DNA of 64,000 nucleotides, taken from contig NZ_LQCI01000034.1 of the NCBI RefSeq assembly GCF_001613935.1, positions 166,521-230,520 on the forward strand, written 5' to 3'. The notes under the pieces were generated by a model. That model worked only from the letters and a program-made list of their open reading frames with translations. It was not told the DNA's origin and did not search any database. Position 1 is the first letter of the stretch. Each line of letters starts with the position of its first letter. Origin of the DNA: Amycolatopsis regifaucium. Its GTDB lineage: Bacteria; Actinomycetota; Actinomycetes; Mycobacteriales; Pseudonocardiaceae. This document shows, one piece after another, positions 16,415-25,041 of this stretch. The position numbers were made by a program, and so were the translations under genes.

Positions 16415-16522
16415 TTTCGTCCTCCTCGAAGTCGCGCGTGCCGTCATCGACCACTGATGCCGTAGTGATCCTGCCGCCCGAGCACGAGCGGGGTCCAGGG
16501 AGGGTCGGGTAAGAATGCAGAT

Positions 16523-17152
16523 GTGGACGTGGACCTGATCGTGCCGATGAAACGCCCGACGCAGGGCAAGTCGCGCCTTCGCGGCGCGGTCGTGCCCGAG
16601 CGGCACCCCGAACTGGTCCTGGCGCTGGCGTACGACACGCTGGCCGCGGCGACCTCGGCGGACGGGGTTCGCCGGGTACTGGTGGTCGCCGCCGACCCGG
16701 CGTCGGTGGCGGATCTCGTCGAGCTCGGGGTGGAGATCGTCGCCGAGCCGTCGCGAGGCGGGTTGAACGCTGCCCTTCTTTACGGCGAAGAACTGCTTCG
16801 CCGGGACACGCCGTCCGGTCTCGTCGGCGCCCTGCAGGCCGACCTGCCCGCGTTGCGGACCGAAGACCTCACCGCGGCGCTCGCCGAGGCCGCCGGAGGA
16901 CGGGCGTTCGTCGCGGACCGGCAGGGAACGGGCACGACGCTGCTGCTCGCGGCGGCCGGCCTGCCCCTCGCCCCCCGCTTCGGCGAGGGTTCCGCGCGGG
17001 CGCACACCGCTTCCGGTGCGACGCCGCTCACGATCGCCGCGGAATCACTCCGCGCCGACGTCGACACCGCGGATGATCTCGCTCACGTCCGCGCCCTGGG
17101 CGTCGGAAAACGCACGTCAACGCTGCTGGGGACGCCCTGCGTGGCAATGTGA
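16523..17152 (+). CDS. fbiD: Phosphoenolpyruvate / 2-phospholactate guanylyltransferase of F420 synthesis
   Basis: Activates the phospho-acid with GTP to start coenzyme F420 side-chain synthesis. It is a 209-residue nucleotidyltransferase fold, with N-terminal IVPMKRPTQGKSRLRG (GTP-binding Lys loop), GLNAALLYGEE and QADLPALRTEDL metal-binding region. Mycobacterial FbiD uses PEP, archaeal CofC uses phospholactate; which holds here cannot be seen. Start is GTG. Position between gpsA and ppk matches M. tuberculosis Rv2983. Confidence 0.93.
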   Translation: MDVDLIVPMKRPTQGKSRLRGAVVPERHPELVLALAYDTLAAATSADGVRRVLVVAADPASVADLVELGVEIVAEPSRGGLNAALLYGEELLRRDTPSGLVGALQADLPALRTEDLTAALAEAAGGRAFVADRQGTGTTLLLAAAGLPLAPRFGEGSARAHTASGATPLTIAAESLRADVDTADDLAHVRALGVGKRTSTLLGTPCVAM

Positions 17153-17157
17153 CGAGA

Positions 17158-17209
17158 GTTCACCACAGCGACGCGCGCGCGGCGCACATAATCGCTCCGA
17201 GTGGTGAAC
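17158..17209. promoter_or_regulatory. Opposed GTTCACC motifs upstream of ppk, candidate PHO-box region
   Basis: GTTCACCAC (17158-17166) and its exact reverse complement GTGGTGAAC (17201-17209) occupy the 58-bp gap before ppk. GTTCACC is the core of the Streptomyces PhoP-binding PHO box, and Streptomyces ppk is known to respond to PhoR-PhoP. Only single units are present on each strand instead of the usual tandem pair, so the call is tentative. Confidence 0.4.
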
Positions 17210-17210
17210 A

Positions 17211-19529
17211 ATGAAGCCCGTGAGCACAAACGACGGCGGCACCCCGAACTCGGCGAGGAGGCGGAAGACCTCCGCCGCGAAACCGGAGCCGGACCACAGC
17301 GGCACCAAGCCTGTCCGGGCGAGGAAGGCCAGTCCCGCGGTGAAGACCAACAGCACCCCGCGCGCGGCCATCCGCGCGACGCGCGGCGGTTCGGCGAGCC
17401 GTCCCGCGCAGGAGTTCCGCGCGCTGCCCACCGCGCCGCCCGCGGTGACCTCGGCGCCGACCGCCGTCGAGACGCTGCCCGACGACCGGTACTTCAACCG
17501 CGAGCTGTCGTGGCAGGACTTCAACGCGCGGGTGCTCGCGCTGGCCGAGGACGAATCGCAGCCGCTGCTCGAACGCGCCAAGTTCCTGGCGATCTTCGCG
17601 TCCAATTTGGACGAGTTCTACATGGTGCGCGTCGCCGGGCTGAAGCGCCGCGACGAGACGGGCCTCCCGGTCCGCAGCGCGGACGGGCTCACCCCGCGCG
17701 AGCAGCTGGCCTACATCGCCAAACGCAACCAGGACCTGGTCGAGCGGCACACGAACGCCTTCGAACTGCACCTCCGGCCGCGACTGGCCGACGAGGACAT
17801 CCACATCGTCGGCTGGAACGACCTGGCCGGCGCCGACCAGCTCCGGCTGTCCAATTACTTCAGCGAGCAGATCTTCCCGGTGCTCACACCGCTGGCCGTG
17901 GATCCCGCGCATCCGTTCCCCTATATTTCGGGCCTTTCGCTCAACCTCGCGATCACCGTCCGGGACCCGGAGGCGGGCACCGAGCGGTTCGCCCGCGTCA
18001 AGGTGCCGAGCAACGTGCCGCGGCTCATGCGGATCGAACAGCAGCCGAGGGAGAACCGCACCGCCACCTTCCTTCCGCTGGAGGAACTGATCGCCGCCCA
18101 CCTCGGTGAGCTGTTCACCGGGATGGAGGTCACCGAACATCACGCGTTCCGCGTCACCCGCAACGCGGATTTCGAGGTCGAAGAGGACCGGGACGAGGAT
18201 CTGCTCCAGGCGCTGGAGCGCGAGCTGGCGCAGCGCCGGTTCGGCCCGCCGGTGCGGCTCGAAGTCGCGCAGGACATGAGCGAGCACATGCTCGAACTGC
18301 TGCTCCGCGAGCTGGAAGTCGACCCGCGCGACGTCGTCGAGGTCCCCGGTCTCCTGGACCTGACCTGCCTGCACCAGCTGTCCGGAGTGGACCGTAAGGA
18401 ACTCAAGGACCGTCCCTTCGTTCCCGCCACCCATCCGGCGTTCGGTGAGCGCGAGACGCCGAAGTCGGTGTTCGCGACGCTGCGCGAGGGTGACGTCCTC
18501 GTGCACCACCCGTACGACTCGTTCTCCACCAGCGTCCAGCGGTTCATCGAGCAGGCCGCCGCGGACGACAAGGTGCTGGCGATCAAGCAGACGCTGTACC
18601 GCACCTCCGGCGACTCCCCGATCGTCGACGCGCTGATCGATGCCGCCGAGGCGGGCAAACAGGTCGTCGCGCTGGTGGAGATCAAGGCGCGGTTCGACGA
18701 GCAGGCCAACATCACCTGGGCGCGCACGCTGGAACGCGCCGGCGTGCACGTGGTCTACGGGCTCGTCGGGCTGAAGACGCACTGCAAGGTGTCGATGGTG
18801 GTGCGTCAGGAAGGTTCGACCATCCGCCGCTACTGCCACATCGGCACCGGCAACTACAACCCGAAGACGGCGCGCCTCTACGAGGACCTCGGCCTCCTGA
18901 CCGCCGATCCGACGATCGGCGCGGACCTGACGGATCTGTTCAACGTGCTCACCGGGTACTCCCGCCAGGACACCTACCGCAACATCCTCACGTCGCCGCA
19001 CGGGATCCGCCGCGGCATCGTGCGCGCGATCGGCGAGGAGATCGAACTCGCGCGCGCCGGGCAGACCGCCGGGATCCGGATCAAGTGCAACTCGCTCGTC
19101 GACGAGCAGGTCATCGACGCGCTGTACCACGCGTCACAGGCCGGCGTGCCGGTCGACATCGTGGTGCGCGGGATCTGCGCGCTGAAACCGGGAGTCGAGG
19201 GGCTCAGCGAGAACATCCACGTGCGCTCGATCCTCGGCCGGTTCCTGGAACACTCGCGCATCTTCAACTTCCGCGCGGGCGGCACGCAGTGGATCGGCAG
19301 CGCGGACATGATGCACCGCAACCTGGACCGCCGCATCGAGGCGCTGGTGCGGGTCAAGGACCCGAAGCTGACGGCGCAGCTGGACTACATCTTCGAGTCC
19401 GCGCTGCACCCGTCGACCCGGTGCTGGGTGCTGGGTGCCACCGGCGAGTGGACGCCGTTCCCCGCCTCCGGTGACGACGTCCGCGATCACCAGGTCGAAC
19501 TGGCGAAGCGGCACGGAGCCGCGGGATGA
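17211..19529 (+). CDS. ppk: Polyphosphate kinase 1
   Basis: Reversibly polymerises the gamma-phosphate of ATP into inorganic polyphosphate. The 772-residue protein has the N domain opening FNRELSWQDFNARVLALAED and the helical H domain. The two phospholipase-D-like C domains carry catalytic His motifs (KTHCKVSMVV and RYCHIGTGNYNPKTA). An extra ~80-residue N-terminal tail rich in Arg, Pro and Ala precedes the kinase core. Its stop overlaps mutT1 by ATGA. GTTCACC motifs upstream suggest phosphate control. Confidence 0.97.
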   Translation: MKPVSTNDGGTPNSARRRKTSAAKPEPDHSGTKPVRARKASPAVKTNSTPRAAIRATRGGSASRPAQEFRALPTAPPAVTSAPTAVETLPDDRYFNRELSWQDFNARVLALAEDESQPLLERAKFLAIFASNLDEFYMVRVAGLKRRDETGLPVRSADGLTPREQLAYIAKRNQDLVERHTNAFELHLRPRLADEDIHIVGWNDLAGADQLRLSNYFSEQIFPVLTPLAVDPAHPFPYISGLSLNLAITVRDPEAGTERFARVKVPSNVPRLMRIEQQPRENRTATFLPLEELIAAHLGELFTGMEVTEHHAFRVTRNADFEVEEDRDEDLLQALERELAQRRFGPPVRLEVAQDMSEHMLELLLRELEVDPRDVVEVPGLLDLTCLHQLSGVDRKELKDRPFVPATHPAFGERETPKSVFATLREGDVLVHHPYDSFSTSVQRFIEQAAADDKVLAIKQTLYRTSGDSPIVDALIDAAEAGKQVVALVEIKARFDEQANITWARTLERAGVHVVYGLVGLKTHCKVSMVVRQEGSTIRRYCHIGTGNYNPKTARLYEDLGLLTADPTIGADLTDLFNVLTGYSRQDTYRNILTSPHGIRRGIVRAIGEEIELARAGQTAGIRIKCNSLVDEQVIDALYHASQAGVPVDIVVRGICALKPGVEGLSENIHVRSILGRFLEHSRIFNFRAGGTQWIGSADMMHRNLDRRIEALVRVKDPKLTAQLDYIFESALHPSTRCWVLGATGEWTPFPASGDDVRDHQVELAKRHGAAG

Positions 19530-20482
19530 GCGCGGTCGTGCGGGCGGCGGGTGCCGTCCTCTGGCGTCGTGACGGCGACCGGGTCGAGGTCGCGCTGGTC
19601 CACCGGCCGCGCTACGACGATTGGTCACTGCCGAAGGGAAAGCTGGATCCGGGCGAGACCATCGCGCGGGCCGCGGTCCGCGAGATCGGAGAAGAGACCG
19701 GCTTCGAGGCGGTCCTCGGCCGGTATCTGTTCCGGACCGAGTACACCGTCGCGGGTGCGCCGAAGACCGTCGACTACTTCTCCGCCCACGCGGTTTCGGG
19801 TGAGTTCGCCCCGAACGAGGAAGTCGACGAACTGCGCTGGCTCGACGCGGAGACCGCGGAGAAACTGCTGACGCGGCCGGGTGACGTGCGGGTGCTGCGC
19901 GAGTTCTCCGCGCTGCCGCCCGATCTCACCACGCTGATCCTGGTGCGGCACGCCAAGGCGGGTAAACGAGACGAGTGGAACGGCGACGACGACCTGCGGC
20001 CGCTTTCGGACGCGGGTCAGCGTCAGGCCGAAGCGCTGCGTTCGCTGCTGCGCCATTACGGGCCGACCAGGGTGCTCTCGGCGCCACGGCTGCGGTGCGT
20101 CCAGACGGTGAATGGGCTCGCCGAGGACCTCGAGGTCGAGATCCGGCACGAGCCGCTGCTGTCGGAAGAGGGCTACTGGCCGGATCCGGTACTCGGCGTC
20201 GCGCGGCTGCTCGCCGTCGCGGGCGACGGCGGGACGCCGGTGATCTCCAGCCAGGGCGGCGTGATCCCGGACGTGGTGAGCGCGCTGGCCGACCGCGACG
20301 GCGTCGAGCTGCCCGCCGCCCGTGGCGGGGTGGTGCCGTCGAAGAAGGGCTCGTTCTGGGTGCTGTCCTTCCGATCGCCGACCGAGGAAGACGGACCGGT
20401 GCTGGTGGCGGCGGACTACTTCGCGTCGCCTCTGCCCACGCCGGCGCCCGCGCATCCCCGAGTTCCGGGCCGCCCGCGGTGA
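19526..20482 (+). CDS. mutT1: Nudix hydrolase fused to histidine phosphatase (MutT1)
   Basis: A 318-residue two-domain enzyme. Residues ~5-130 form a Nudix domain with box GKLDPGETIARAAVREIGEE followed by TGF. Residues ~138-300 form a histidine-phosphatase domain with LVRHAKAG. The mycobacterial counterpart hydrolyses 8-oxo-(d)GTP and diadenosine polyphosphates, cleaning the nucleotide pool. Four-base overlap with ppk keeps the mycobacterial ppk-mutT1 pairing. The Pro-rich last 20 residues look unstructured. Confidence 0.93.
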   Translation: MSAVVRAAGAVLWRRDGDRVEVALVHRPRYDDWSLPKGKLDPGETIARAAVREIGEETGFEAVLGRYLFRTEYTVAGAPKTVDYFSAHAVSGEFAPNEEVDELRWLDAETAEKLLTRPGDVRVLREFSALPPDLTTLILVRHAKAGKRDEWNGDDDLRPLSDAGQRQAEALRSLLRHYGPTRVLSAPRLRCVQTVNGLAEDLEVEIRHEPLLSEEGYWPDPVLGVARLLAVAGDGGTPVISSQGGVIPDVVSALADRDGVELPAARGGVVPSKKGSFWVLSFRSPTEEDGPVLVAADYFASPLPTPAPAHPRVPGRPR

Positions 20483-20556
20483 CAGCGAACTGACAGCGCC
20501 GCTTGGTTCACTCCACCCGTGTCCCCGCTGGGGGGTCGCGACGCGGTACTCGCCGT

Positions 20557-23370
20557 TCAGCCTGGGGGTGGAACGGACAGCATCGCCCGTACTTCGTCGG
20601 CACGGGGATCACCGAGGCGCTGGCAAACGGCCAGCGCCTCGGCTCCGTAAGCCTTCGCGTCTTCGGTCCGGCCCGTGCTCAGCATGATCTTCGTCAGCGT
20701 GATGAGCGTGTCGATGGTCCCGTATTCCGTGCCGAGCTCGTGGAGTTCGGCCAGTGCGCCGGAACAATTCGCCTCCGCTTCTTCGAACCGCCTCGCGCCC
20801 GCGAGTGCTTCACCGGAGTTCGAGAGGGCGAGTGCCGCGTGGTACCGGTCGCCTAGGTCGGCGAAGGCCTTTCTCGCTTCGAGAGCGGCTTCGACCGCAC
20901 CGTCGTAGGCACCCATCCCGATCCGGCTGGCGCTGATGTTGAGGAGCGCGTGCGGGACGAAGGTGCGCTGACCGCTGTCGGCGGCGAGACGCGCGGCCTC
21001 GGCGGCGACCTGTTCGCTCTTCCGGAATTCCGAGCGGAGGTAGTAGGCCCCCGAGAGATTCGACAGGATCGCGACCGTGACCTCCGAGCCGCCGGTCTCC
21101 GCGGACGCCTTCCTCGCCTCTTCCAACATCTCCAGCGCCTCGTCGGGGCGAAGTGCCCGCAGATAGGCGGATCCGAGGTTGTTGGCCGCGTACTGCAGCC
21201 CCAGTGGATCGGACGCGGCCCTCGTGGCCTCGACGGAGGCCTCCCCGGTGCTGACCCAGTCCTCCTGATCGTGTCGTTCGGAGTAGAAGCTGCGGAGCAG
21301 CCAAGCGAGTTTCCAGGCCCGGGACGCCCAGCCGCGGTCGGCGGCGATCCGGACCAGCGCGGCGAGCGCAGGGCGTTCCTCGACGTACCAAGCCGTCGCC
21401 TCGTCGCGGTCGGCGAAATCGAGCCGCGGCCCGTCGGCCGGTTCCAGTGTGACGTCCGAAGTGAGCAGGTCCGGCCGGATGAGTTCGTCCGCCGAGGCGA
21501 CCGCGGCGGTGTACCAGTCGATCAGCCGCCGCAGCGCCGCTTCGCGTTCGGCCGGTTCGTCGTCTTCGGCGAGTTCCGCGGCGTAGACCCGCAACAGGTC
21601 GTGGAACCGGTACCGGTCGGTACTCGGCTGGTTCAGCAAATGCGCCGAGGCCAGCCGATCCATCAGTTCGCGCGCCTCGAGCACCCCGGTTCCCGCCGCG
21701 ACGGCCGCGGTCTCGACCCGGAGCGGTACCCCGGGGAACAGCCCCAGCAGCCGGAACAGCCGGGCGGCCTCGGGGCTCAAGGCGTTGTAGGACCACGAAA
21801 ACGCCGCCCGCAGATCGGTGCCCGCGTCCTGCGGGTCCCGCAGGGTGTCCAGCCGGACCCGCTGATCCCGTAATTCGTCGACGATCCAGGCCAGCGAGGT
21901 TCCCGGGAACCGGGACGCCCGCTCCCCCGCCAGCGCCAGTGCCAGCGGCAATCCGCCGCACAGCAGGGTGAGTTCCGCCACGGCGCCGGGTTCGGCGTCG
22001 AGCCGGGCGTGCCCGACGCTTTCGGCGAGCAGCGCCTTGGCCGCGTGCTCGTCCAAGGAGCGCAACGGCATCCGCCGCGCCCCTTCCCTGGCGACCAGTC
22101 CCCGCAACTGGTTCCGGCTGGTGACCACGACCAGATTGCCCGATCCGGGCAGCAGCGGCCGGATCTGCTCGGCGTCCCGCGCGTTGTCCAGCAGCATCAG
22201 CATCCTGGTTCCGGCCAGCCTGCCGCGCAGCGCCGCCGACCGTTGCTCCACTGTGGAGGGCAGTGTGTCGGCGGGCACCCCCACCGCCTGCAGGAACTCC
22301 GACAGTGCGTCCATCGGAGTGACCGGGGTACCGGCGGAATGCCCGCGCAGGTCTACGAAGAGTTGTCCATCGGGGAATCTTTCGCGCAGCCGATGCGACC
22401 AATGGACGGCGAGAGCGGTCTTTCCGACCCCGGCGGTCCCTTCGATGACCACGATCCGTGTCGGCCGGTCTTCGTCGAGGAACCCGTCCAACCGGGCCAG
22501 TTCGGTTTCGCGTCCGGTGAAACCCGTGACGTCGAAGGGAAGCTGGCGCGGTACCGGGGACACCGGCGCCGCCGTCTCCCCGGGAACGTCCGCGGCGAGC
22601 AGTCCGGCGTGCAGCCGCCGCAGTTCCGCACCCGGTTCGACACCAAGTTCCTCGGCGAGAATCGACCGCAGCCGGGCGTATCCGGCCAGCGCTTCGGCCC
22701 GTCTGCCCGAGCGCGCGAGAATCCGCACGAGTCTTTCCCACAACGATTCCCGGAGGGGATGCTGACCGACCAGATCGGTCAATTCCGCGACGAGTTCCGC
22801 GTCGGCCACGACGCCGGTGTCGAGATCGATCCGCCTTTCGACGGCGAACAGATACCGCTCGGTGAGCAGCGGGCCCCATTCGTCGGCGAGGGTCGGGGAA
22901 CCGACGCCTTCCAGCGGTGTGCCGCCCCAGAGCGCGATCGCCCCGGCCAGCAGTTCCCGTTCCTCGGCCGGTTCCGATCCGGCGGCTTCGTCGAGCAGGT
23001 TCAGAAATCGCAGCGCGTCGACCTCGGCGGGAGCGGAAATGAGACGGTAACCGTCCGGTTCGGTCACGACGACGTCGTCGCCGAACAACCGCCGCAAGCG
23101 CATCACATTCGTCTGCAGGCTGCCGCGGATCCGTTCCGGGGGTTCGGATCCCCAGACCCCGCGCGCGAGCGTGTCGATGGAAACCAGGCGGCCGCAAGAC
23201 AGGGCCAGAGTGGCGAGCAGGGCGCGCTGACGGGCGCTGCCGAGCGAACGCGGTACCCCGTCCACGATCACCCGGAACGGGCCGAGAAGCCGGATTTCGA
23301 TGGTGGCCGCCCTCCAGTCTGCCGATCCTGTGTTCCCCGCCTCGGTTTCCCCCGGCGAGAAGCGTGACAC
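20557..23370 (-). CDS. AfsR/SARP-family regulator (HTH-BTAD-NB-ARC-TPR)
   Basis: A 937-residue regulator. An OmpR-like winged helix (about 25-115, EIRLLGPFRVIVDG to VMRLRRLFGDD) precedes a bacterial transcriptional activator domain (to ~260). An NB-ARC ATPase (about 290-560, P-loop IEGTAGVGKTALAVHW) follows, then a TPR region of at least five repeats to the C-terminus. AfsR-like proteins activate secondary metabolism. Leu500 is encoded by TTA (21871-21873), so translation may need the bldA-type tRNA. The GTG start lacks a ribosome site and may be leaderless. No biosynthetic cluster adjoins it. Confidence 0.9.
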   Translation of the reverse strand: MSRFSPGETEAGNTGSADWRAATIEIRLLGPFRVIVDGVPRSLGSARQRALLATLALSCGRLVSIDTLARGVWGSEPPERIRGSLQTNVMRLRRLFGDDVVVTEPDGYRLISAPAEVDALRFLNLLDEAAGSEPAEERELLAGAIALWGGTPLEGVGSPTLADEWGPLLTERYLFAVERRIDLDTGVVADAELVAELTDLVGQHPLRESLWERLVRILARSGRRAEALAGYARLRSILAEELGVEPGAELRRLHAGLLAADVPGETAAPVSPVPRQLPFDVTGFTGRETELARLDGFLDEDRPTRIVVIEGTAGVGKTALAVHWSHRLRERFPDGQLFVDLRGHSAGTPVTPMDALSEFLQAVGVPADTLPSTVEQRSAALRGRLAGTRMLMLLDNARDAEQIRPLLPGSGNLVVVTSRNQLRGLVAREGARRMPLRSLDEHAAKALLAESVGHARLDAEPGAVAELTLLCGGLPLALALAGERASRFPGTSLAWIVDELRDQRVRLDTLRDPQDAGTDLRAAFSWSYNALSPEAARLFRLLGLFPGVPLRVETAAVAAGTGVLEARELMDRLASAHLLNQPSTDRYRFHDLLRVYAAELAEDDEPAEREAALRRLIDWYTAAVASADELIRPDLLTSDVTLEPADGPRLDFADRDEATAWYVEERPALAALVRIAADRGWASRAWKLAWLLRSFYSERHDQEDWVSTGEASVEATRAASDPLGLQYAANNLGSAYLRALRPDEALEMLEEARKASAETGGSEVTVAILSNLSGAYYLRSEFRKSEQVAAEAARLAADSGQRTFVPHALLNISASRIGMGAYDGAVEAALEARKAFADLGDRYHAALALSNSGEALAGARRFEEAEANCSGALAELHELGTEYGTIDTLITLTKIMLSTGRTEDAKAYGAEALAVCQRLGDPRADEVRAMLSVPPPG

Positions 23371-23430
23371 AAACAGGACGGCGGCCGGGCGGGTTCCCCG
23401 GCATTCCCGGGCAGAGGGCCCCTGAAACTG

Positions 23431-23465
23431 CGGCAGGGCCCCGCGCCGTGCGCGGGGCCCTGCCG
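23431..23465. terminator. GC-rich terminator downstream of hup
   Basis: A 16-bp perfect stem (CGGCAGGGCCCCGCGC, 23431-23446, with 23450-23465) has a three-base loop. It lies 24 bp past the hup stop codon and should end the hup transcript before the SARP gene. Confidence 0.75.
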
Positions 23466-23489
23466 TTGGCTCACTCGTGGAGAGGGAGC

Positions 23490-24143
23490 TTACTTCTTCT
23501 TCGCGGCCGCCGAAGTCCGCTTGGCCGGAGCCTTCTTCGCGGGAGCCTTGGCGGCGGTCGCCTTGGCGGCCGGCTTCGCGGCGGCCTTGGTGGTGGTCGC
23601 CTTCTTGGCCGTGGTGGCGCGAGTCGTGGCCTTCGCCGCGGTCTTCGGCGCCGCCTTGGTGGCGGTCGTCTTTGCCGCGGCCTTGGTCGCGGTCGCCTTG
23701 GCGGCCGGCTTCGCCGCGGCGGCGCGCGTCGTGGTCGCGGCGGCGCGGGTCCGCGTGGTGGTGGAACGCGTCGCGGCCGGGCGGCTGGCGGCCGTCCGGG
23801 TCGTCGTCGCGCGGGTGGTGGTGCCGGTGGTCGCACGCTTCACAGCGGTGGCCTTCGGCAGCTTCTTCGAACCGCTGATGACGTCCTTGAAGGTCGTCCC
23901 CGCGCGGAAGGCGGGCACGTTGGTCTTCTTGACGCGAACGGTCTCACCGGTGCGCGGGTTCCGCGCGGTGCGGGCGGCGCGGGCGCGCTTCTCGAACACA
24001 CCGAAGCCGGTGATGTTCACCTTCTCGCCCTTGTTGACCGTCCGGATGATGATGTCGACAAGGCCATCGACGGCCTCCGACGCGACCTTCTTGTCGCCCA
24101 GGCGCTCCGACAGCGCCTCGATCAGCTGGGCCTTGTTGGCCAT
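23490..24143 (-). CDS. hup: HU-type nucleoid protein with long Lys/Ala/Thr/Arg tail
   Basis: A 217-residue nucleoid protein. Residues 1-90 are a canonical HU fold (MANKAQLIEALSERLGDKKV, GFGVFEKRARAARTARNPRT). The remaining ~120 residues are a low-complexity basic tail. An Arg/Thr-rich block (TTRTAASRPAATRSTTTRTR) comes first, then histone H1-like AAKPAAKATATKAAAK repeats ending KRTSAAAKKK. This is the mycobacterial HupB architecture and the same leuD-hup-mutT1 locus. ATG 24143 follows GGAGG at seven bases. The tail compacts DNA in related proteins. Confidence 0.96.
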   Translation of the reverse strand: MANKAQLIEALSERLGDKKVASEAVDGLVDIIIRTVNKGEKVNITGFGVFEKRARAARTARNPRTGETVRVKKTNVPAFRAGTTFKDVISGSKKLPKATAVKRATTGTTTRATTTRTAASRPAATRSTTTRTRAAATTTRAAAAKPAAKATATKAAAKTTATKAAPKTAAKATTRATTAKKATTTKAAAKPAAKATAAKAPAKKAPAKRTSAAAKKK

Positions 24144-24202
24144 TCCAGTCCTCCAAGAAGAACTACTTGTACACGGCCCCGTCGGCCGACTTAGCGCACA
24201 CG

Positions 24203-24230
24203 GTATTACCAATGCAGCACAAATTCCAAA
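24203..24230 (-). promoter_or_regulatory. Candidate hup promoter
   Basis: On the minus strand a -10-like TAATAC (24203-24208) is preceded by TTTGGA (24225-24230) with a 16-bp spacer. It lies 60 bp upstream of the hup start in a locally AT-rich patch of an otherwise GC-rich spacer. This is assigned by eye only. Confidence 0.3.
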
Positions 24231-24347
24231 CGACGCGCGGAAATTTCCCTTGTCTCGGGGGCGGTTCCGCCTCTTGAGGGACCCCTCCGGGGCCTGTTGA
24301 GGTGCCGTTCGGTGTGGTTTCGGGGCTGTCTTGGAGAGCCTCGGCCG

Positions 24348-24385
24348 GGGGGCGGATTCCCTGCTCAGCAAGGGAATCCGCCCCC
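24348..24385. terminator. Terminator of the leuCD operon
   Basis: A perfect 15-bp stem (GGGGGCGGATTCCCT, 24348-24362, with 24371-24385) carries an 8-nt loop. It lies 12 bp after the leuD stop on the minus strand, before the hup promoter. Confidence 0.75.
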
Positions 24386-24396
24386 GTCGGCAGGCC

Positions 24397-24999
24397 TTAG
24401 GAAGCGGCCGCCGGGAGGGTCACCGGCTTCCAGGAGGGGCGCTGGGACTCGAAAGTGTCGATCTCCTCCGCGTGGCGGAGTGTCAGGGCGATGTCGTCGA
24501 GCCCTTCGAGGAGTCGCCAGCGGGTGTAGTCGTCGATCTGGAAGGGCGCGGTGAAGTCCTTGGCTCGTACCGTCTTCGACTCGAGGTCCACCGTGACCTC
24601 CGTCCCGGGCTCGTTTTCGAGCAGCTTCCACAGCAGTTCGACGTCCGCCTGCTCGACCTGAGCGGCGACCAGGCCCTGTTTGCCCGAGTTCCCACGGAAG
24701 ATGTCCGCGAACCGGGAGGAGATCACGACCCGGAAGCCGTAGTCCATCAGGGCCCAGACGGCGTGCTCACGGGAGGAACCGGTGCCGAAGTCCGGGCCCG
24801 CGACCAGGACCGACCCGCTTTTGAAGGGCTCTTGGTTGAGGATGAACGACTCGTCGGAGCGCCAGGCGGCGAAGAGCCCGTCCTCGAAGCCGGTGCGGCT
24901 CACGCGCTTGAGGTAGACCGCCGGGATGATCTGATCAGTGTCCACGTTGGACCTGCGCAACGGGACCCCGACGCCGGTGTGGTGGGTGAACGCGTCCAT
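24397..24999 (-). CDS. leuD: 3-isopropylmalate dehydratase small subunit
   Basis: Small subunit of the isopropylmalate isomerase in leucine biosynthesis; pairs with LeuC in the cytosol. The 200-residue product has the swivelling-domain signatures SNVDTDQIIPAVYLKRVSRT and GPDFGTGSSREHAVWAL, and the NSGKQGL loop. The start at 24999 has GAGGAG ten bases upstream. It follows leuC by 41 bp, separated by a triplicated 9-bp repeat, and is closed by a strong terminator. Confidence 0.96.
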   Translation of the reverse strand: MDAFTHHTGVGVPLRRSNVDTDQIIPAVYLKRVSRTGFEDGLFAAWRSDESFILNQEPFKSGSVLVAGPDFGTGSSREHAVWALMDYGFRVVISSRFADIFRGNSGKQGLVAAQVEQADVELLWKLLENEPGTEVTVDLESKTVRAKDFTAPFQIDDYTRWRLLEGLDDIALTLRHAEEIDTFESQRPSWKPVTLPAAAS

Positions 25000-25014
25000 G
25001 GTGATGAAACTCCT

Positions 25015-25041
25015 CAGCGATGTCGGCGATGTCAGCGATGT
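25015..25041. repeat. Three tandem 9-bp units between leuC and leuD
   Basis: CAGCGATGT, CGGCGATGT and CAGCGATGT are consecutive and run up to the leuC stop codon, with the leuD ribosome site at the other edge. On the coding strand the unit reads ACATCGCTG and repeats the stop context (TGACATCGC). It is a simple slippage-prone repeat that sets the leuC-leuD spacing. Confidence 0.7.

Noticed and set aside
23490..24143. Repetitive Lys/Ala tail of hup read as a separate low-complexity repeat element
   Set aside because: It is in frame with the HU domain and matches the known HupB-type tail, so it is part of the protein.
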